This document shows positions 7,068 through 14,022 of a DNA stretch of 64,000 nt, piece after piece; the stretch's first letter is position 1; the number at the start of each line of letters is the position of its first letter. Under the pieces are notes generated by a model. That model was given only the letters and a program-made list of their open reading frames with translations. It was not told the origin of the DNA and did not search any database. The translations under genes were made by a program, and so were the position numbers. The stretch covers positions 1 through 64,000 of the forward strand of contig NZ_JAPMLT010000011.1 in assembly GCF_026410385.1 (NCBI RefSeq). Reading direction: 5' to 3'. The stretch is from Tumebacillus lacus. Lineage in GTDB: Bacteria; Bacillota; Bacilli; Tumebacillales; Tumebacillaceae.

Positions 7068-7089
7068 CTTGTCGAATAAAGTTTATAAT
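7068..7089 (+). promoter_or_regulatory. 0A-box-like site and -10 box before the LON-domain gene
   Basis: CTTGTCGAA (7068-7076) matches the Spo0A box TTTGTCGAA at eight of nine positions; a perfect TATAAT lies at 7084-7089. No clear -35 box. Confidence 0.4.
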
Positions 7090-7115
7090 AAGAGGAGCGA
7101 GAGGGGGGTGCGGGG

Positions 7116-7748
7116 ATGCCAAAGACGCACATGCAATTGTTTCCGCTGCACACGGTGTTGTATCCGTATTGCATTTTGCCGTTGCACATCTTTGAGGAGC
7201 GCTACCGGACGATGATCAAGATGTGCCTGGAATACAACCGCCCGTTTGGCGTGGTCCAGATCACGTCAGGTCTTGAGGTCGGCGGCGTGGCCCGCACGGC
7301 GGAGATCGGCACGGTGGCGAAGATCAACAATGTGATCGAATTTGCGGACGGCCGGATGTTTATCGCGGTGCAAGGCGGACAGCGGTTCCGAATCTTGGAG
7401 AGCGGCTATGATGACGAATGTTTGACCGGGTATGTCGAACTGTTCGAGGATGAGCCGTCTGTCGAGTTGGCCGCCATCGGCGACTTGCCGGACAAGATCC
7501 GTCATCTGTTTGAAAAGTACTGGAAGCTGCTGGCGATCGTGCTCAACAAGGAACTGGGCAAGATCGACTTGCCCGATGAGCCGGATGTGCTGTCGTGGCT
7601 GGTGCCGTCGGTGCTGCATGTGCAGCCGGAGATCAAGCAGGCGATCCTGATGAAAAAGAAACTGGCAGACCGTCTGGAGCTGGAGTATGAAGTCTTGCAG
7701 GAGGAGTTTGAAAAACTGCTGGAGACGATGCGGGAAGCGAACGACTGA
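7116..7748 (+). CDS. LON substrate-binding domain protein
   Basis: A 210-aa protein that starts MQLFPLHTVLYPYCILPLHIFEERYR (split as LFPLHTVLYPYC and LPLHIFEERYR), the classic opening of the Lon N-terminal (PUA-like) domain; ADGRMFIAVQGGQRFRI is the next conserved segment. There is no AAA+ or protease domain, so it is a stand-alone substrate-binding domain as found in many bacteria, perhaps an adaptor or hydrolase-related protein. The last 50 residues form a coiled-coil-like helix (KKLADRLELEYEVLQEEFEKLL). Start ATG 7116 follows GAGAGGGGGG; an internal ATG five codons on is possible. Confidence 0.85.
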   Translation: MPKTHMQLFPLHTVLYPYCILPLHIFEERYRTMIKMCLEYNRPFGVVQITSGLEVGGVARTAEIGTVAKINNVIEFADGRMFIAVQGGQRFRILESGYDDECLTGYVELFEDEPSVELAAIGDLPDKIRHLFEKYWKLLAIVLNKELGKIDLPDEPDVLSWLVPSVLHVQPEIKQAILMKKKLADRLELEYEVLQEEFEKLLETMREAND

Positions 7749-7754
7749 CAGGTG

Positions 7755-7763
7755 TGCTATAAT
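7755..7763 (+). promoter_or_regulatory. Extended -10 promoter element
   Basis: TGCTATAAT at 7755-7763, 49 bases before the next start codon; no good -35 box. Confidence 0.45.
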
Positions 7764-7811
7764 AGTTCCCGACTGCAAGGGACATGATAGAAGAAGCAGG
7801 AGGGAAAGCTT

Positions 7812-8069
7812 GTGGACGCAGAAAAATTGCAAAAAATGATCGAAACGCTGGACGAATACATCGCCCAAGCCAAGGCGGGGATGAACAAAAACCATGCACA
7901 GATCGAAGCGATGCGCCAAGATCTGACCGAGCGCGGCTACGGCGAAGCGCTGGAGGAAATCGAAGGCGTGATCGAGATCACCGGCCACCACGGGCAAGCG
8001 CTCGGTCGCCTGACGATGGCCGGCATGATGCGCGGCGAACTCCTGAAGTGGTCGGACGAGTCGAAGTAA
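7812..8069 (+). CDS. Hypothetical small helical protein, 85 aa
   Basis: Start GTG 7812 with AGGAGGGAAAG upstream. The protein is charged and helical throughout (KLQKMIETLDEYIAQAKAG and QIEAMRQDLTERGYGEALEE), with a Met-rich end AGMMRGELLKW. No family recognised; it is probably cytoplasmic. Confidence 0.65.
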   Translation: MDAEKLQKMIETLDEYIAQAKAGMNKNHAQIEAMRQDLTERGYGEALEEIEGVIEITGHHGQALGRLTMAGMMRGELLKWSDESK

Positions 8070-8177
8070 AAACGACAAACAAACGTCAAATCCGGCACGT
8101 GAGTCTCCGTTTACAAGGCAGGGCTTCTCTGCTACCATAAGAAAGACAATGAAACCTTGAAAGGTGAGAGCGATATC

Positions 8178-8642
8178 ATGAAAAAAGCGCTGATCATTAC
8201 TGACATACAGTCTGAGTTTCTCGGCAACATGGACTACATATATCCGATCTGCCAAAAGTACCTTGACGAGCGCGGCAACGACTACGATCTCGTCATCCTG
8301 ACCCACTGGAAGCACGAGGACAACGAGAACGAAAACACGCTGCTCCTCAAGCACGGCAAAGCGACCGTCGTCGAGAAGCGCGGTTACTCGGCGTACATCC
8401 CGGAAGTGGCAAAACTGCTGGAAGACAACAAGATCGAGATGGTGCACCTCGGCGGCATCGACTCCGACATGGCGGTCATGGCGACGATGTACAACCTGCT
8501 CGACGCAGGCTACAAAGTGCAGATCCTCGAGCGTCTGCTGTCCTCCTACTCGACCCGCAACTGGGAATCGACCACGATCATGCGCTTTGTGCTCGGCGAC
8601 GAAAACGTCCTCGACCTCGGCGGCATGCGCACCTGGCTGTAA
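8178..8642 (+). CDS. Isochorismatase-like (cysteine hydrolase fold) protein lacking the catalytic Cys
   Basis: A 154-aa member of the isochorismatase/nicotinamidase fold. The catalytic Asp is at 9 (LIITDIQ) and the Lys at 67 (VVEKRGYSAY). In active members the nucleophile sits in G-x-x-T-D-x-C-V-x-A-T; here the matching segment is GIDSDMAVMAT, so Ala99 (codon GCG) replaces Cys. The protein should therefore be inactive as a hydrolase and may bind a ligand or partner. Start ATG 8178 follows AAAGGTGAGAG; the in-frame TTG at 8157 lacks a ribosome site. A terminator follows. Confidence 0.8.
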   Translation: MKKALIITDIQSEFLGNMDYIYPICQKYLDERGNDYDLVILTHWKHEDNENENTLLLKHGKATVVEKRGYSAYIPEVAKLLEDNKIEMVHLGGIDSDMAVMATMYNLLDAGYKVQILERLLSSYSTRNWESTTIMRFVLGDENVLDLGGMRTWL

Positions 8643-8669
8643 GCCGACCGGCCTCATGCAGAAAATACA

Positions 8670-8703
8670 ACCTGCCCTCCTTGCGACGGGCAGGTTTTTT
8701 CTG
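8670..8703 (+). terminator. Intrinsic terminator
   Basis: AACCTGCCC and GGGCAGGTT followed by TTTTTT. Confidence 0.85.
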
Positions 8704-8781
8704 TCAGGATTACTCCCCGTGCCCCCCGGCAACACTAAGCGCAGACGAAACAACATTCCATCGAAGCTGAGGTGAGGGAAC

Positions 8782-8943
8782 TTGTCGTGGGTCTACTGGG
8801 CAGGTCTGTATGACAGCAAGTTCGAGGCCTATTGTGCCGTGATGTGGGTGGAAGGCGACAAGCGGATCTATGGTCAGAAACCGCCTCAAGAGGTGGAGCT
8901 GTACCGGACCAATCGCGGGAAGTTCGGCGTTCGCTTCAGGTAA
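8782..8943 (+). CDS. Small hypothetical protein, 53 aa
   Basis: TTG start at 8782 with GAGGTGAGGG upstream, TAA at 8941-8943. The protein starts MSWVYWAGLYDSKFEAY, is rich in Trp and Tyr, and ends KFGVRFR. G/C-rich third positions and a good ribosome site support coding. No family recognised. A probable terminator follows at 8995. Confidence 0.6.
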   Translation: MSWVYWAGLYDSKFEAYCAVMWVEGDKRIYGQKPPQEVELYRTNRGKFGVRFR

Positions 8944-8994
8944 TCGTGGTCTGACGTTTAAAAGAGATTGGGAATGTAAAACATAAGAGATGCA

Positions 8995-9040
8995 GAAGCC
9001 TGTTGCCAAGATCGCTCGCTGTGCGCAACGGGCTTTTGTT
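8995..9040 (+). terminator. Probable intrinsic terminator
   Basis: AGCCTGTTGC pairs with GCAACGGGCT across a 17-base loop, followed by TTTTGTTT. Confidence 0.6.
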
Positions 9041-9121
9041 TGGGGATGACAAACGGAAAATTTTGCATTACGATGGATGCATACATAGGAAAGCGAATAA
9101 AACGGAGAGAGGAGGTATTTC

Positions 9122-9391
9122 GTGAGCGAAACGGCGAAGTTCATCCTCGATATCCGCAGTGAGGACGAGTTTGTGGAAGGTCATCTGCCGGGGAGTATCA
9201 ACGCGCAGATCCAAGAGATGACCTATGTCCTCCGCGATGCGGAGCCGGAAGACAAGATCTTGCTGGTCTGTTTGACCGGTACGCGGGCACACCGGGTCAA
9301 GGCGCTGTTGGCGGAAGAGGGCTTTGAAAATGTGGAGGTCCTCGAAGGCGGCATCAAGGCGTATAAAGGCGAGATCGTGCAAGGCGAATAG
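9122..9391 (+). CDS. Rhodanese-domain sulfurtransferase, 89 aa
   Basis: A single rhodanese domain: LDIRSEDEFVEGHLPGSINA near residues 9-28 and the active-site loop CLTGTRA with Cys50 as the persulfide carrier. Single-domain rhodaneses pass sulfane sulfur to acceptors; ThiI in this genome has no rhodanese domain of its own, so a link is conceivable but not shown. Start GTG 9122 has GAGAGGAGG upstream. Confidence 0.88.
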   Translation: MSETAKFILDIRSEDEFVEGHLPGSINAQIQEMTYVLRDAEPEDKILLVCLTGTRAHRVKALLAEEGFENVEVLEGGIKAYKGEIVQGE

Positions 9392-9406
9392 CGACGGCAG
9401 ACTGGA

Positions 9407-9462
9407 TTTGACCATTTTTGACTTTGACGGTCTTTGACCTTTTCTGACGTTGCGATTATACT
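9407..9462 (+). promoter_or_regulatory. CtsR-type operator over a sigma-A promoter, upstream of clpP
   Basis: The CtsR consensus is a heptamer repeat (R)GTCAAA-N3-(R)GTCAAA. Read on the minus strand, heptads here start at 9407 (TTTGACC), 9417 (TTTGACT), 9423 (TTTGACG), 9433 (TTTGACC) and 9443 (TCTGACG, one mismatch); pairs 9407/9417, 9423/9433 and 9433/9443 all have the right three-base spacer. The promoter TTGACC (9434-9439), 17 bases, TATACT (9457-9462) lies inside them, so a bound repressor would block RNA polymerase. Confidence 0.8.
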
Positions 9463-9518
9463 GGTATCATCACATACTGCATCACCCCAATACATGGAAG
9501 CCGAAGGAGGTACCAATC

Positions 9519-10112
9519 ATGAATCTTGTCCCGTATGTTGTGGAGCAAACGTCTCGCGGGGAGCGTTCGTATGACATCTATTCCCGTCTGCTGAAGGACC
9601 GCATCATCTTCCTCGGCAGCGAAATCGATGACAATGTGGCCAACTCGATCGTCGCGCAGCTGCTGTTCTTGGCAGCGGATGATCCGGAAAAGGACATTCA
9701 TCTGTACATCAACTCGCCGGGCGGGTCGATCTCGGCCGGCATGGCGATCTATGATACGATGAACTTTATCAAACCGGACGTGTCGACGATCTGCCTCGGC
9801 ATGGCGGCGTCGATGGGCGCGTTCCTGCTCTCTTCCGGCGCGAAGGGCAAGCGCATCGCGCTGCCGAACTCGGAGATCATGATCCACCAGCCGCTCGGCG
9901 GTGCTCGCGGTCAAGCGACGGAGATCGAGATTGCGGCTCGCCGCATTCTCTCCCTGCGTGAAAAGCTGAACCGTCTGCTCGCGGAGCAAACCGGCCAGCC
10001 GATCGAAGTGATCGCGCGCGACACCGACCGCGACAACTTCATGTATGCGGATGAGGCGTTGAAGTACGGGTTGGTTGACAAGATCATCGAGAACATCACG
10101 GAAGTGAAGTAA
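9519..10112 (+). CDS. clpP: ClpP, proteolytic subunit of Clp protease
   Basis: A 197-aa protein of full family length. The catalytic triad is Ser98 (GMAASMGAF), His123 (MIHQPLGG) and Asp172 (RDTDRDNFM). It forms the tetradecameric chamber fed by ClpX or ClpC and degrades misfolded and regulatory proteins. Start ATG 9519 lies seven bases after AAGGAGGT. The CtsR boxes over its promoter indicate heat-stress induction. The gene is monocistronic, with a terminator directly after the stop. Confidence 0.97.
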   Translation: MNLVPYVVEQTSRGERSYDIYSRLLKDRIIFLGSEIDDNVANSIVAQLLFLAADDPEKDIHLYINSPGGSISAGMAIYDTMNFIKPDVSTICLGMAASMGAFLLSSGAKGKRIALPNSEIMIHQPLGGARGQATEIEIAARRILSLREKLNRLLAEQTGQPIEVIARDTDRDNFMYADEALKYGLVDKIIENITEVK

Positions 10113-10134
10113 GTTCTTTGATGAGCAAACAGAG

Positions 10135-10165
10135 CGGCAGGGGATCTCGATCTCCTGTCGTTTTT
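10135..10165 (+). terminator. Intrinsic terminator of clpP
   Basis: CGGCAGGGGATC pairs with GATCTCCTGTCG (G-U pairs), followed by TTTTT. Confidence 0.8.
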
Positions 10166-10185
10166 GCATGGGAAGGACGGGGAGC

Positions 10186-11433
10186 ATGGCGATGGCCAAT
10201 CAGTTGACGGAGTGGATACGCGGGCAGGTGCTCGAACAGGGTCCGGTGCCGTTTGTGCGGTTTATGGAGTGGGCGTTGTATCACCCGGAGTGGGGGTACT
10301 ACACGCGGGACTCCCGCAAGTTTGGCAAGGAAGGCGATTTTTACACGTCGCCGGGGATTCATCCGGTGTTTGCCGAGATGATCGCCGATGGGATCGCAGA
10401 CAAGTGGCGTGCGTTGGGGGAGCCGGCCGCGTTTACGCTGATCGAGTTCGGCGCCGGCGAAGGAAAGCTGGCACGGGATGTGCTCGGGCGATTGAAGGGC
10501 GAGCACCCGGCGTTGTTCGCAGCGGTGCAGTACAAGATCGTGGAGGTGTCGCCCGTATTAAGAGAACGGCAGCAGGCGACGTTGGCGGCGTATTTGCAGG
10601 GCGGCCAGGCATCGGAAGTACGGACGGCCAACGAGAGTCTGACAACGGATGAACAAGCGGCTGATCGAGGTGGTCAGGCATTGGACGTACAGACGGCCAA
10701 CGAGAGTCTGGCAGGTGATCAGCAGGTTGGGCATGCGTGCAAGGTCGTCTGGGTATCGGAGGCTGAATTGGCTGCAGGTGCTCCTTATGTCGGCGTCGTG
10801 GTCACCAATGAGTTGGTGGATGCGTATCCGGTGCATCGTGTGAGGAAGGCGGACGGTGTGCTGCAGGAAGTGTATGTGCAGTGGGATGCGTCTGCCGAGC
10901 GATTTGTGGAAGTGACCGGTGCGCTGACCGATCCACGCATCGAGGCGTATCTGGAGCGGTACGGGAAGCCGCTGCTAAACGGGCAGACGGCGGAGGTCGG
11001 GCTGCCGGGGCTGAACTGGTATGAGCGGGCTCTGGGGCTGCTTCGGCGCGGGAGTGTGCTGACGGTGGATTATGGGTTTGAGGCGGAGATGTTGTATCAT
11101 CCGTCGCGCATGAAGGGGACGTTGCGCGGGTTTTACCGGCATACGTTGACGGACGACCCCTACCGCCACATCGGCGAACAAGACCTGACCACCGACATCA
11201 ACTTCACCGCCCTGATCCGGCGCGGCGAGGAACTCGGCTGGCAGACGTCGTTCTTTGGCTCGCAGGCGAAGTATCTGCTCGACAGCGGGATCTTGAACCG
11301 GCTTCGGGATGCGATGGGTGCCGACCCGTTTACCGACCCGGACATGAAGCGCAACCGGGCGATTCGCCAATTGGTCACACCGGGCGGCATCGGCGATCAT
11401 TTTAAGGTGCTCGTACAGGACAATTTGGTATAA
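10186..11433 (+). CDS. MidA-family SAM-dependent methyltransferase (DUF185)
   Basis: A 415-aa protein of the MidA/NDUFAF7 family, protein arginine methyltransferases in mitochondria and of unknown target in bacteria. Family motifs: FMEWALYHPEWGYY, GDFYTSPGIHPVF, the SAM loop LIEFGAGEGKLA, VTNELVDAYPVHR and LTVDYG. Between the SAM fold strands, at about residues 139-186, there is an insert made of two copies of a 23-residue unit (TANESL twice; DNA ACGGCCAACGAGAGTCTG at 10624 and 10693), a recent in-frame duplication. Start: ATG 10186 fits GGAAGGA (10171-10177); ATG 10192 fits GGGGAG equally well. Confidence 0.85.
   Translation: MAMANQLTEWIRGQVLEQGPVPFVRFMEWALYHPEWGYYTRDSRKFGKEGDFYTSPGIHPVFAEMIADGIADKWRALGEPAAFTLIEFGAGEGKLARDVLGRLKGEHPALFAAVQYKIVEVSPVLRERQQATLAAYLQGGQASEVRTANESLTTDEQAADRGGQALDVQTANESLAGDQQVGHACKVVWVSEAELAAGAPYVGVVVTNELVDAYPVHRVRKADGVLQEVYVQWDASAERFVEVTGALTDPRIEAYLERYGKPLLNGQTAEVGLPGLNWYERALGLLRRGSVLTVDYGFEAEMLYHPSRMKGTLRGFYRHTLTDDPYRHIGEQDLTTDINFTALIRRGEELGWQTSFFGSQAKYLLDSGILNRLRDAMGADPFTDPDMKRNRAIRQLVTPGGIGDHFKVLVQDNLV
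10624..10710 (+). repeat. 69-bp direct duplication inside the midA-like gene
   Basis: ACGGCCAACGAGAGTCTG occurs at 10624-10641 and 10693-10710. The flanks (GGTCAGGCA and GGCCAGGCA before each copy) are similar too, giving a 69-bp (23-codon) unit. Confidence 0.85.
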
Positions 11434-11434
11434 T
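11427..11434 (+). promoter_or_regulatory. Extended -10 promoter overlapping the end of the midA-like gene
   Basis: TGGTATAAT ends at 11434; it overlaps the stop codon and lies 39 bases before the next small gene. Confidence 0.5.
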
Positions 11435-11472
11435 GGCAGTATGGGTTTTGAAAGTAGAGGAGTGACAGTCTC

Positions 11473-11571
11473 ATGTTTTTGAAGCGGTTGTCGATCATTC
11501 TGTTCGTCCTGTGCATGCTGTTTTTGGCTCTCGGCCTCTGGTTCATGTATTCCGGACAGCTGGTCGGGTAA
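11473..11571 (+). CDS. Small membrane peptide, 32 aa
   Basis: ATG at 11473 preceded by GAGGAGTGA. The peptide is one hydrophobic helix (LSIILFVLCMLFLALGLWFM) with a basic start MFLKR and a short end YSGQLVG. It has its own extended -10 box and a terminator right after the stop, so it is probably a real single-gene unit. No family recognised. Confidence 0.6.
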   Translation: MFLKRLSIILFVLCMLFLALGLWFMYSGQLVG

Positions 11572-11575
11572 AAGA

Positions 11576-11615
11576 AAAAGCCACGTCGCCAAGCAGGCGG
11601 TTCGTGGCTTTTATT
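11576..11615. terminator. Bidirectional terminator between convergent genes
   Basis: AAAAGCCACG and CGTGGCTTTT around an inner CGCC/GGCG stem. Confidence 0.8.
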
Positions 11616-11626
11616 TATTTTCCGGC

Positions 11627-12472
11627 TTATTTCTTGGCAAAGTAGAACATGCCGGTGGTGCCTTCGCCAACGTGCGCGCCGATGACGCCGGAGAGGTAGA
11701 TGATCTGCGTGTTGGTCATGCCCGTCTTTTCGCGGACCGCCGCTTCGAGCTCCTGCGCCTGCTCCGGTACGTGCGCATGAACGACGTACAGGGTGTAGTC
11801 GGGGTCCGGCGGGAACTCTTCCAAGTGGCGCATCAAGGCGAGCAGGGCGTTTTTCTTGCCGCGTGCTTTTTCGTAGACCTGCACCACGCCTTTGATGTCG
11901 AGCATCATGATCGGCTTGATGCTCAACAGCGAGCCGAACAGGAAGGAGAGGTTGTTGATGCGGCCGGACTTGCGCAGGTTGTCGAGGTGGGCCACGGAGA
12001 AGACAAGCTTTTCCCGGTTGCGCAGTTCGGTCAGAACAGCGGTGATCTCCGCGGGTGTTTTGCCGTCGTTTGCCATCTTGGCCGCTTCCATCGCCAGCAT
12101 GCCTTGGCCGATCGCCACGTTCAGCGAGTCGAAGATCGTGACGCGCTCCGGGTCGCTGACGAGGTCACGGGCGATCTTCGCCGACTGCATGGTGCCGGAC
12201 AAGGAGGAAGACAGGCCGACGTAGTAGACGTCGTTGCCTGCGTCGAGCACCTTTTGGAAGCGCTCACGCATCAGAGCCGGGCTCGGCTGCGAGGTGGTCG
12301 GCAGCGTCTTGGAAGCGGCCATGCGCTCATAGAACTGCTCTTTGCTCAGTTCGACCCCGTCCGCGTACGCCGTGCCTTCAAATATCACGTTAAGGGGAAC
12401 GACCTCGATGCCATACTGCTCGATCATGGATACGGTCAGGTCGGATGTGCTATCGGTTACAATACGGATCAT
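11627..12472 (-). CDS. DegV-family fatty-acid-binding protein
   Basis: A 281-aa DegV domain protein. Family signatures: IVTDSTSDL at the N-terminus, TSQPSP near residue 60, LSSSLSGTMQSA near 87-98 (fatty acid carboxyl binding in FakB), and a C-terminal EGTTGMFYF region. FakB proteins present exogenous fatty acids to the kinase FakA; many DegV paralogues exist and this one may differ in lipid choice. Start ATG 12472 has AAAGGCGGAG upstream. It is transcribed away from gapB. Confidence 0.88.
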   Translation of the reverse strand: MIRIVTDSTSDLTVSMIEQYGIEVVPLNVIFEGTAYADGVELSKEQFYERMAASKTLPTTSQPSPALMRERFQKVLDAGNDVYYVGLSSSLSGTMQSAKIARDLVSDPERVTIFDSLNVAIGQGMLAMEAAKMANDGKTPAEITAVLTELRNREKLVFSVAHLDNLRKSGRINNLSFLFGSLLSIKPIMMLDIKGVVQVYEKARGKKNALLALMRHLEEFPPDPDYTLYVVHAHVPEQAQELEAAVREKTGMTNTQIIYLSGVIGAHVGEGTTGMFYFAKK

Positions 12473-12506
12473 GTGTATCTCCGCCTTTCAAAATGCGAAT
12501 TGCTTT

Positions 12507-12515
12507 ATTATAGCA
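12507..12515 (-). promoter_or_regulatory. Extended -10 box for the degV-family gene
   Basis: On the minus strand TGCTATAAT, about 35 bases before the start codon. Confidence 0.45.
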
Positions 12516-12556
12516 CAGAAGAGAATGGCAACTATACGCACCAGACTATTTTCACA

Positions 12557-12590
12557 TGTGCTGTCACGAGATGTTCGAATGTGACATACT
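12557..12590 (+). promoter_or_regulatory. Candidate CcpN operator upstream of gapB
   Basis: TGTGACATACT at 12580-12590 matches the CcpN consensus TRTGHYATAYW at all 11 positions. A weaker relative, TGTGCTGTCAC, lies at 12557-12567, so the centres are 23 bases apart. The pair also forms an inverted repeat TGTCAC/GTGACA (12562-12567, 12581-12586). In B. subtilis CcpN represses gapB and pckA during glycolysis. Confidence 0.5.
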
Positions 12591-12616
12591 TTTTACTAAA
12601 GGATGCAAAAATAGTA

Positions 12617-12645
12617 TGGATTATTCGGAGGGTATCGTGTAAAAT
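12617..12645 (+). promoter_or_regulatory. Probable promoter of gapB
   Basis: TGGATT, 17-base spacer, TAAAAT (12640-12645); weak -35 box. Confidence 0.4.
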
Positions 12646-12684
12646 AGCGGTAGTTGATACTCGACTGGGAGGGACTTTATACTT

Positions 12685-13707
12685 ATGACGATTAAACTTG
12701 CAATTAACGGATTCGGACGTATCGGTCGGATGGTGTATCGCGCAGCTGTGCTCGATCCGCAGTTTGAAGTTGTGGCAGTAAACGCAACACACGATGTGAA
12801 AGCGCTTGCACATCTGTTAAAATATGATTCCATTCAAGGCAAATTTGATGCAGACATCCAGACCACCGAAGACAGCATCATCGTCAACGGCCGCGAGACG
12901 AAGATCGTCGGCGACCGCAATCCGCTGAACCTGCCGTGGGCAGAGCTTGGTGTTGACATCGTGATCGAAGCGACCGGCAAGTTCCGTTCGAAAGAGACAG
13001 CGGGTCAGCACATCACCGCCGGTGCAAAGAAAGTCATCATCACCGCTCCGGGCAAAGATGAGGACATCACGATCGTCCTCGGTGTCAACGAGCATATGTA
13101 CGATGCACAAAAACATGACGTGATCTCCAACGCATCTTGCACGTCGAACTGCCTGGCTCCGGTCGCGAAGGTCCTGCATGAGAACTTCGAGATCCTGTCC
13201 GGTCTGATGACGACCGTTCACGCGTACACCAATGACCAAAACAACCTCGACAACCCGCACAAAGACCTCCGCCGTGCGCGCGCTTGCGGTCAGTCGATCA
13301 TCCCGACTTCGACGGGTGCTGCCAAGGCGATCTCGCTGGTGCTGCCGGAGCTGAAAGGCAAGCTGAACGGCATGTCGATGCGTGTGCCGACCCCGAACGT
13401 GTCGGTCGTCGACCTCGTGGTCAACCTGGGCAAAGACGTCACCGTCGACGAGGTCAACCGCGTGCTGCGTGAAGCGGCAGAAGGCCCGCTCAAAGGCATC
13501 CTGCGCTACACGGAAGAGCCGCTGGTCTCGGTGGACTTCGTCCATGACGAGCACTCCTCCATCGTCGACGGCCTGTCCACGATGGTCGTGGCGGACCGCA
13601 CCGTAAAAGTGCTGGCTTGGTACGACAACGAGTGGGGCTACTCCATGCGTTGCGTCGATCTCGCCGCGATGGTGGGCAAGCAACTGAAGTCGAAAGTGAC
13701 TGTGTAA
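12685..13707 (+). CDS. gapB: Glyceraldehyde-3-phosphate dehydrogenase, GapB (gluconeogenic) type
   Basis: A 340-aa GAPDH with INGFGRIGRM at the N-terminus, the catalytic cysteine in SNASCTSNCLAPV, and the C-terminal WYDNEWGYS. Segments such as LAHLLKYDSIQGKFDADI, VHAYTNDQNNLDNPHKDLRR and the extended insertion follow B. subtilis GapB (NADP-preferring, gluconeogenesis) rather than GapA. It is not in a glycolytic operon with cggR or pgk, which fits. Start ATG 12685; the best ribosome site is GGGAGGGA. A strong terminator follows. Confidence 0.93.
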   Translation: MTIKLAINGFGRIGRMVYRAAVLDPQFEVVAVNATHDVKALAHLLKYDSIQGKFDADIQTTEDSIIVNGRETKIVGDRNPLNLPWAELGVDIVIEATGKFRSKETAGQHITAGAKKVIITAPGKDEDITIVLGVNEHMYDAQKHDVISNASCTSNCLAPVAKVLHENFEILSGLMTTVHAYTNDQNNLDNPHKDLRRARACGQSIIPTSTGAAKAISLVLPELKGKLNGMSMRVPTPNVSVVDLVVNLGKDVTVDEVNRVLREAAEGPLKGILRYTEEPLVSVDFVHDEHSSIVDGLSTMVVADRTVKVLAWYDNEWGYSMRCVDLAAMVGKQLKSKVTV

Positions 13708-13722
13708 GCAGAGAAGAACACG

Positions 13723-13756
13723 AAAAAGCACAGGGCCGTGCGGTCCTGTGCTTTTT
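13723..13756 (+). terminator. Intrinsic terminator of gapB
   Basis: AAAAAGCACAGG and TCCTGTGCTTTTT. Confidence 0.88.
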
Positions 13757-13829
13757 GTGTGGGAACGGCGGCCGGACGGGCGTTTACACTCCTTTGAAAC
13801 AGGTTCTGTGCTTTTTATGTGCAAGATGA

Positions 13830-13835
13830 TACAAT
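13830..13835 (+). promoter_or_regulatory. Possible -10 box for the leader/MFS transcript
   Basis: TACAAT at 13830-13835 with no convincing -35 box. Confidence 0.3.
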
Positions 13836-13892
13836 GAGCAAGTGGAATATTTTGTTTCTTATTTTCTCTGATGTAGAAGGAGGACGAGGTAC

Positions 13893-13928
13893 ATGCAAAA
13901 AAATCCGGTTCTGGGGTGCACCCTGTAG
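13893..13928 (+). CDS. Candidate 11-aa leader peptide upstream of the MFS gene
   Basis: ATG 13893 is preceded by a very strong ribosome site (AAGGAGG at 13877-13883, spacing nine). It encodes MQKNPVLGCTL and stops at TAG 13926-13928. The base after the stop begins a 16-bp stem-loop (see the hairpin feature). The layout, a short translated ORF, then a hairpin, then an exporter gene, resembles ribosome-mediated attenuators of antibiotic efflux or modification genes. There is no family to compare with; expression is inferred from the ribosome site only. Confidence 0.5.
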   Translation: MQKNPVLGCTL

Positions 13929-13981
13929 TCTGAAGCAGACGGAACCCGACTCAACCGAATCATGCGTTCCTCTGTTTCAGA
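13929..13981 (+). promoter_or_regulatory. Long hairpin in the leader of the MFS gene
   Basis: TCTGAAGCAGA (13929-13939) pairs with TCTGTTTCAGA (13971-13981), continued by GGAAC (13941-13945) with GTTCC (13966-13970); one bulged C. No T run follows, so it is not itself a terminator. TCCTC (13968-13972) could alternatively pair with GAGGA in the ribosome site of the MFS gene (14008-14012). Confidence 0.7.
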
Positions 13982-14022
13982 TGTCTGTTGGATGACATGT
14001 GATATCGGAGGATTTGAAAAAA

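Noticed and set aside
7266-8756. 496-aa open frame on the minus strand
   Set aside because: Covers three plus-strand genes with family motifs or ribosome sites; a shadow caused by G/C-rich third positions.
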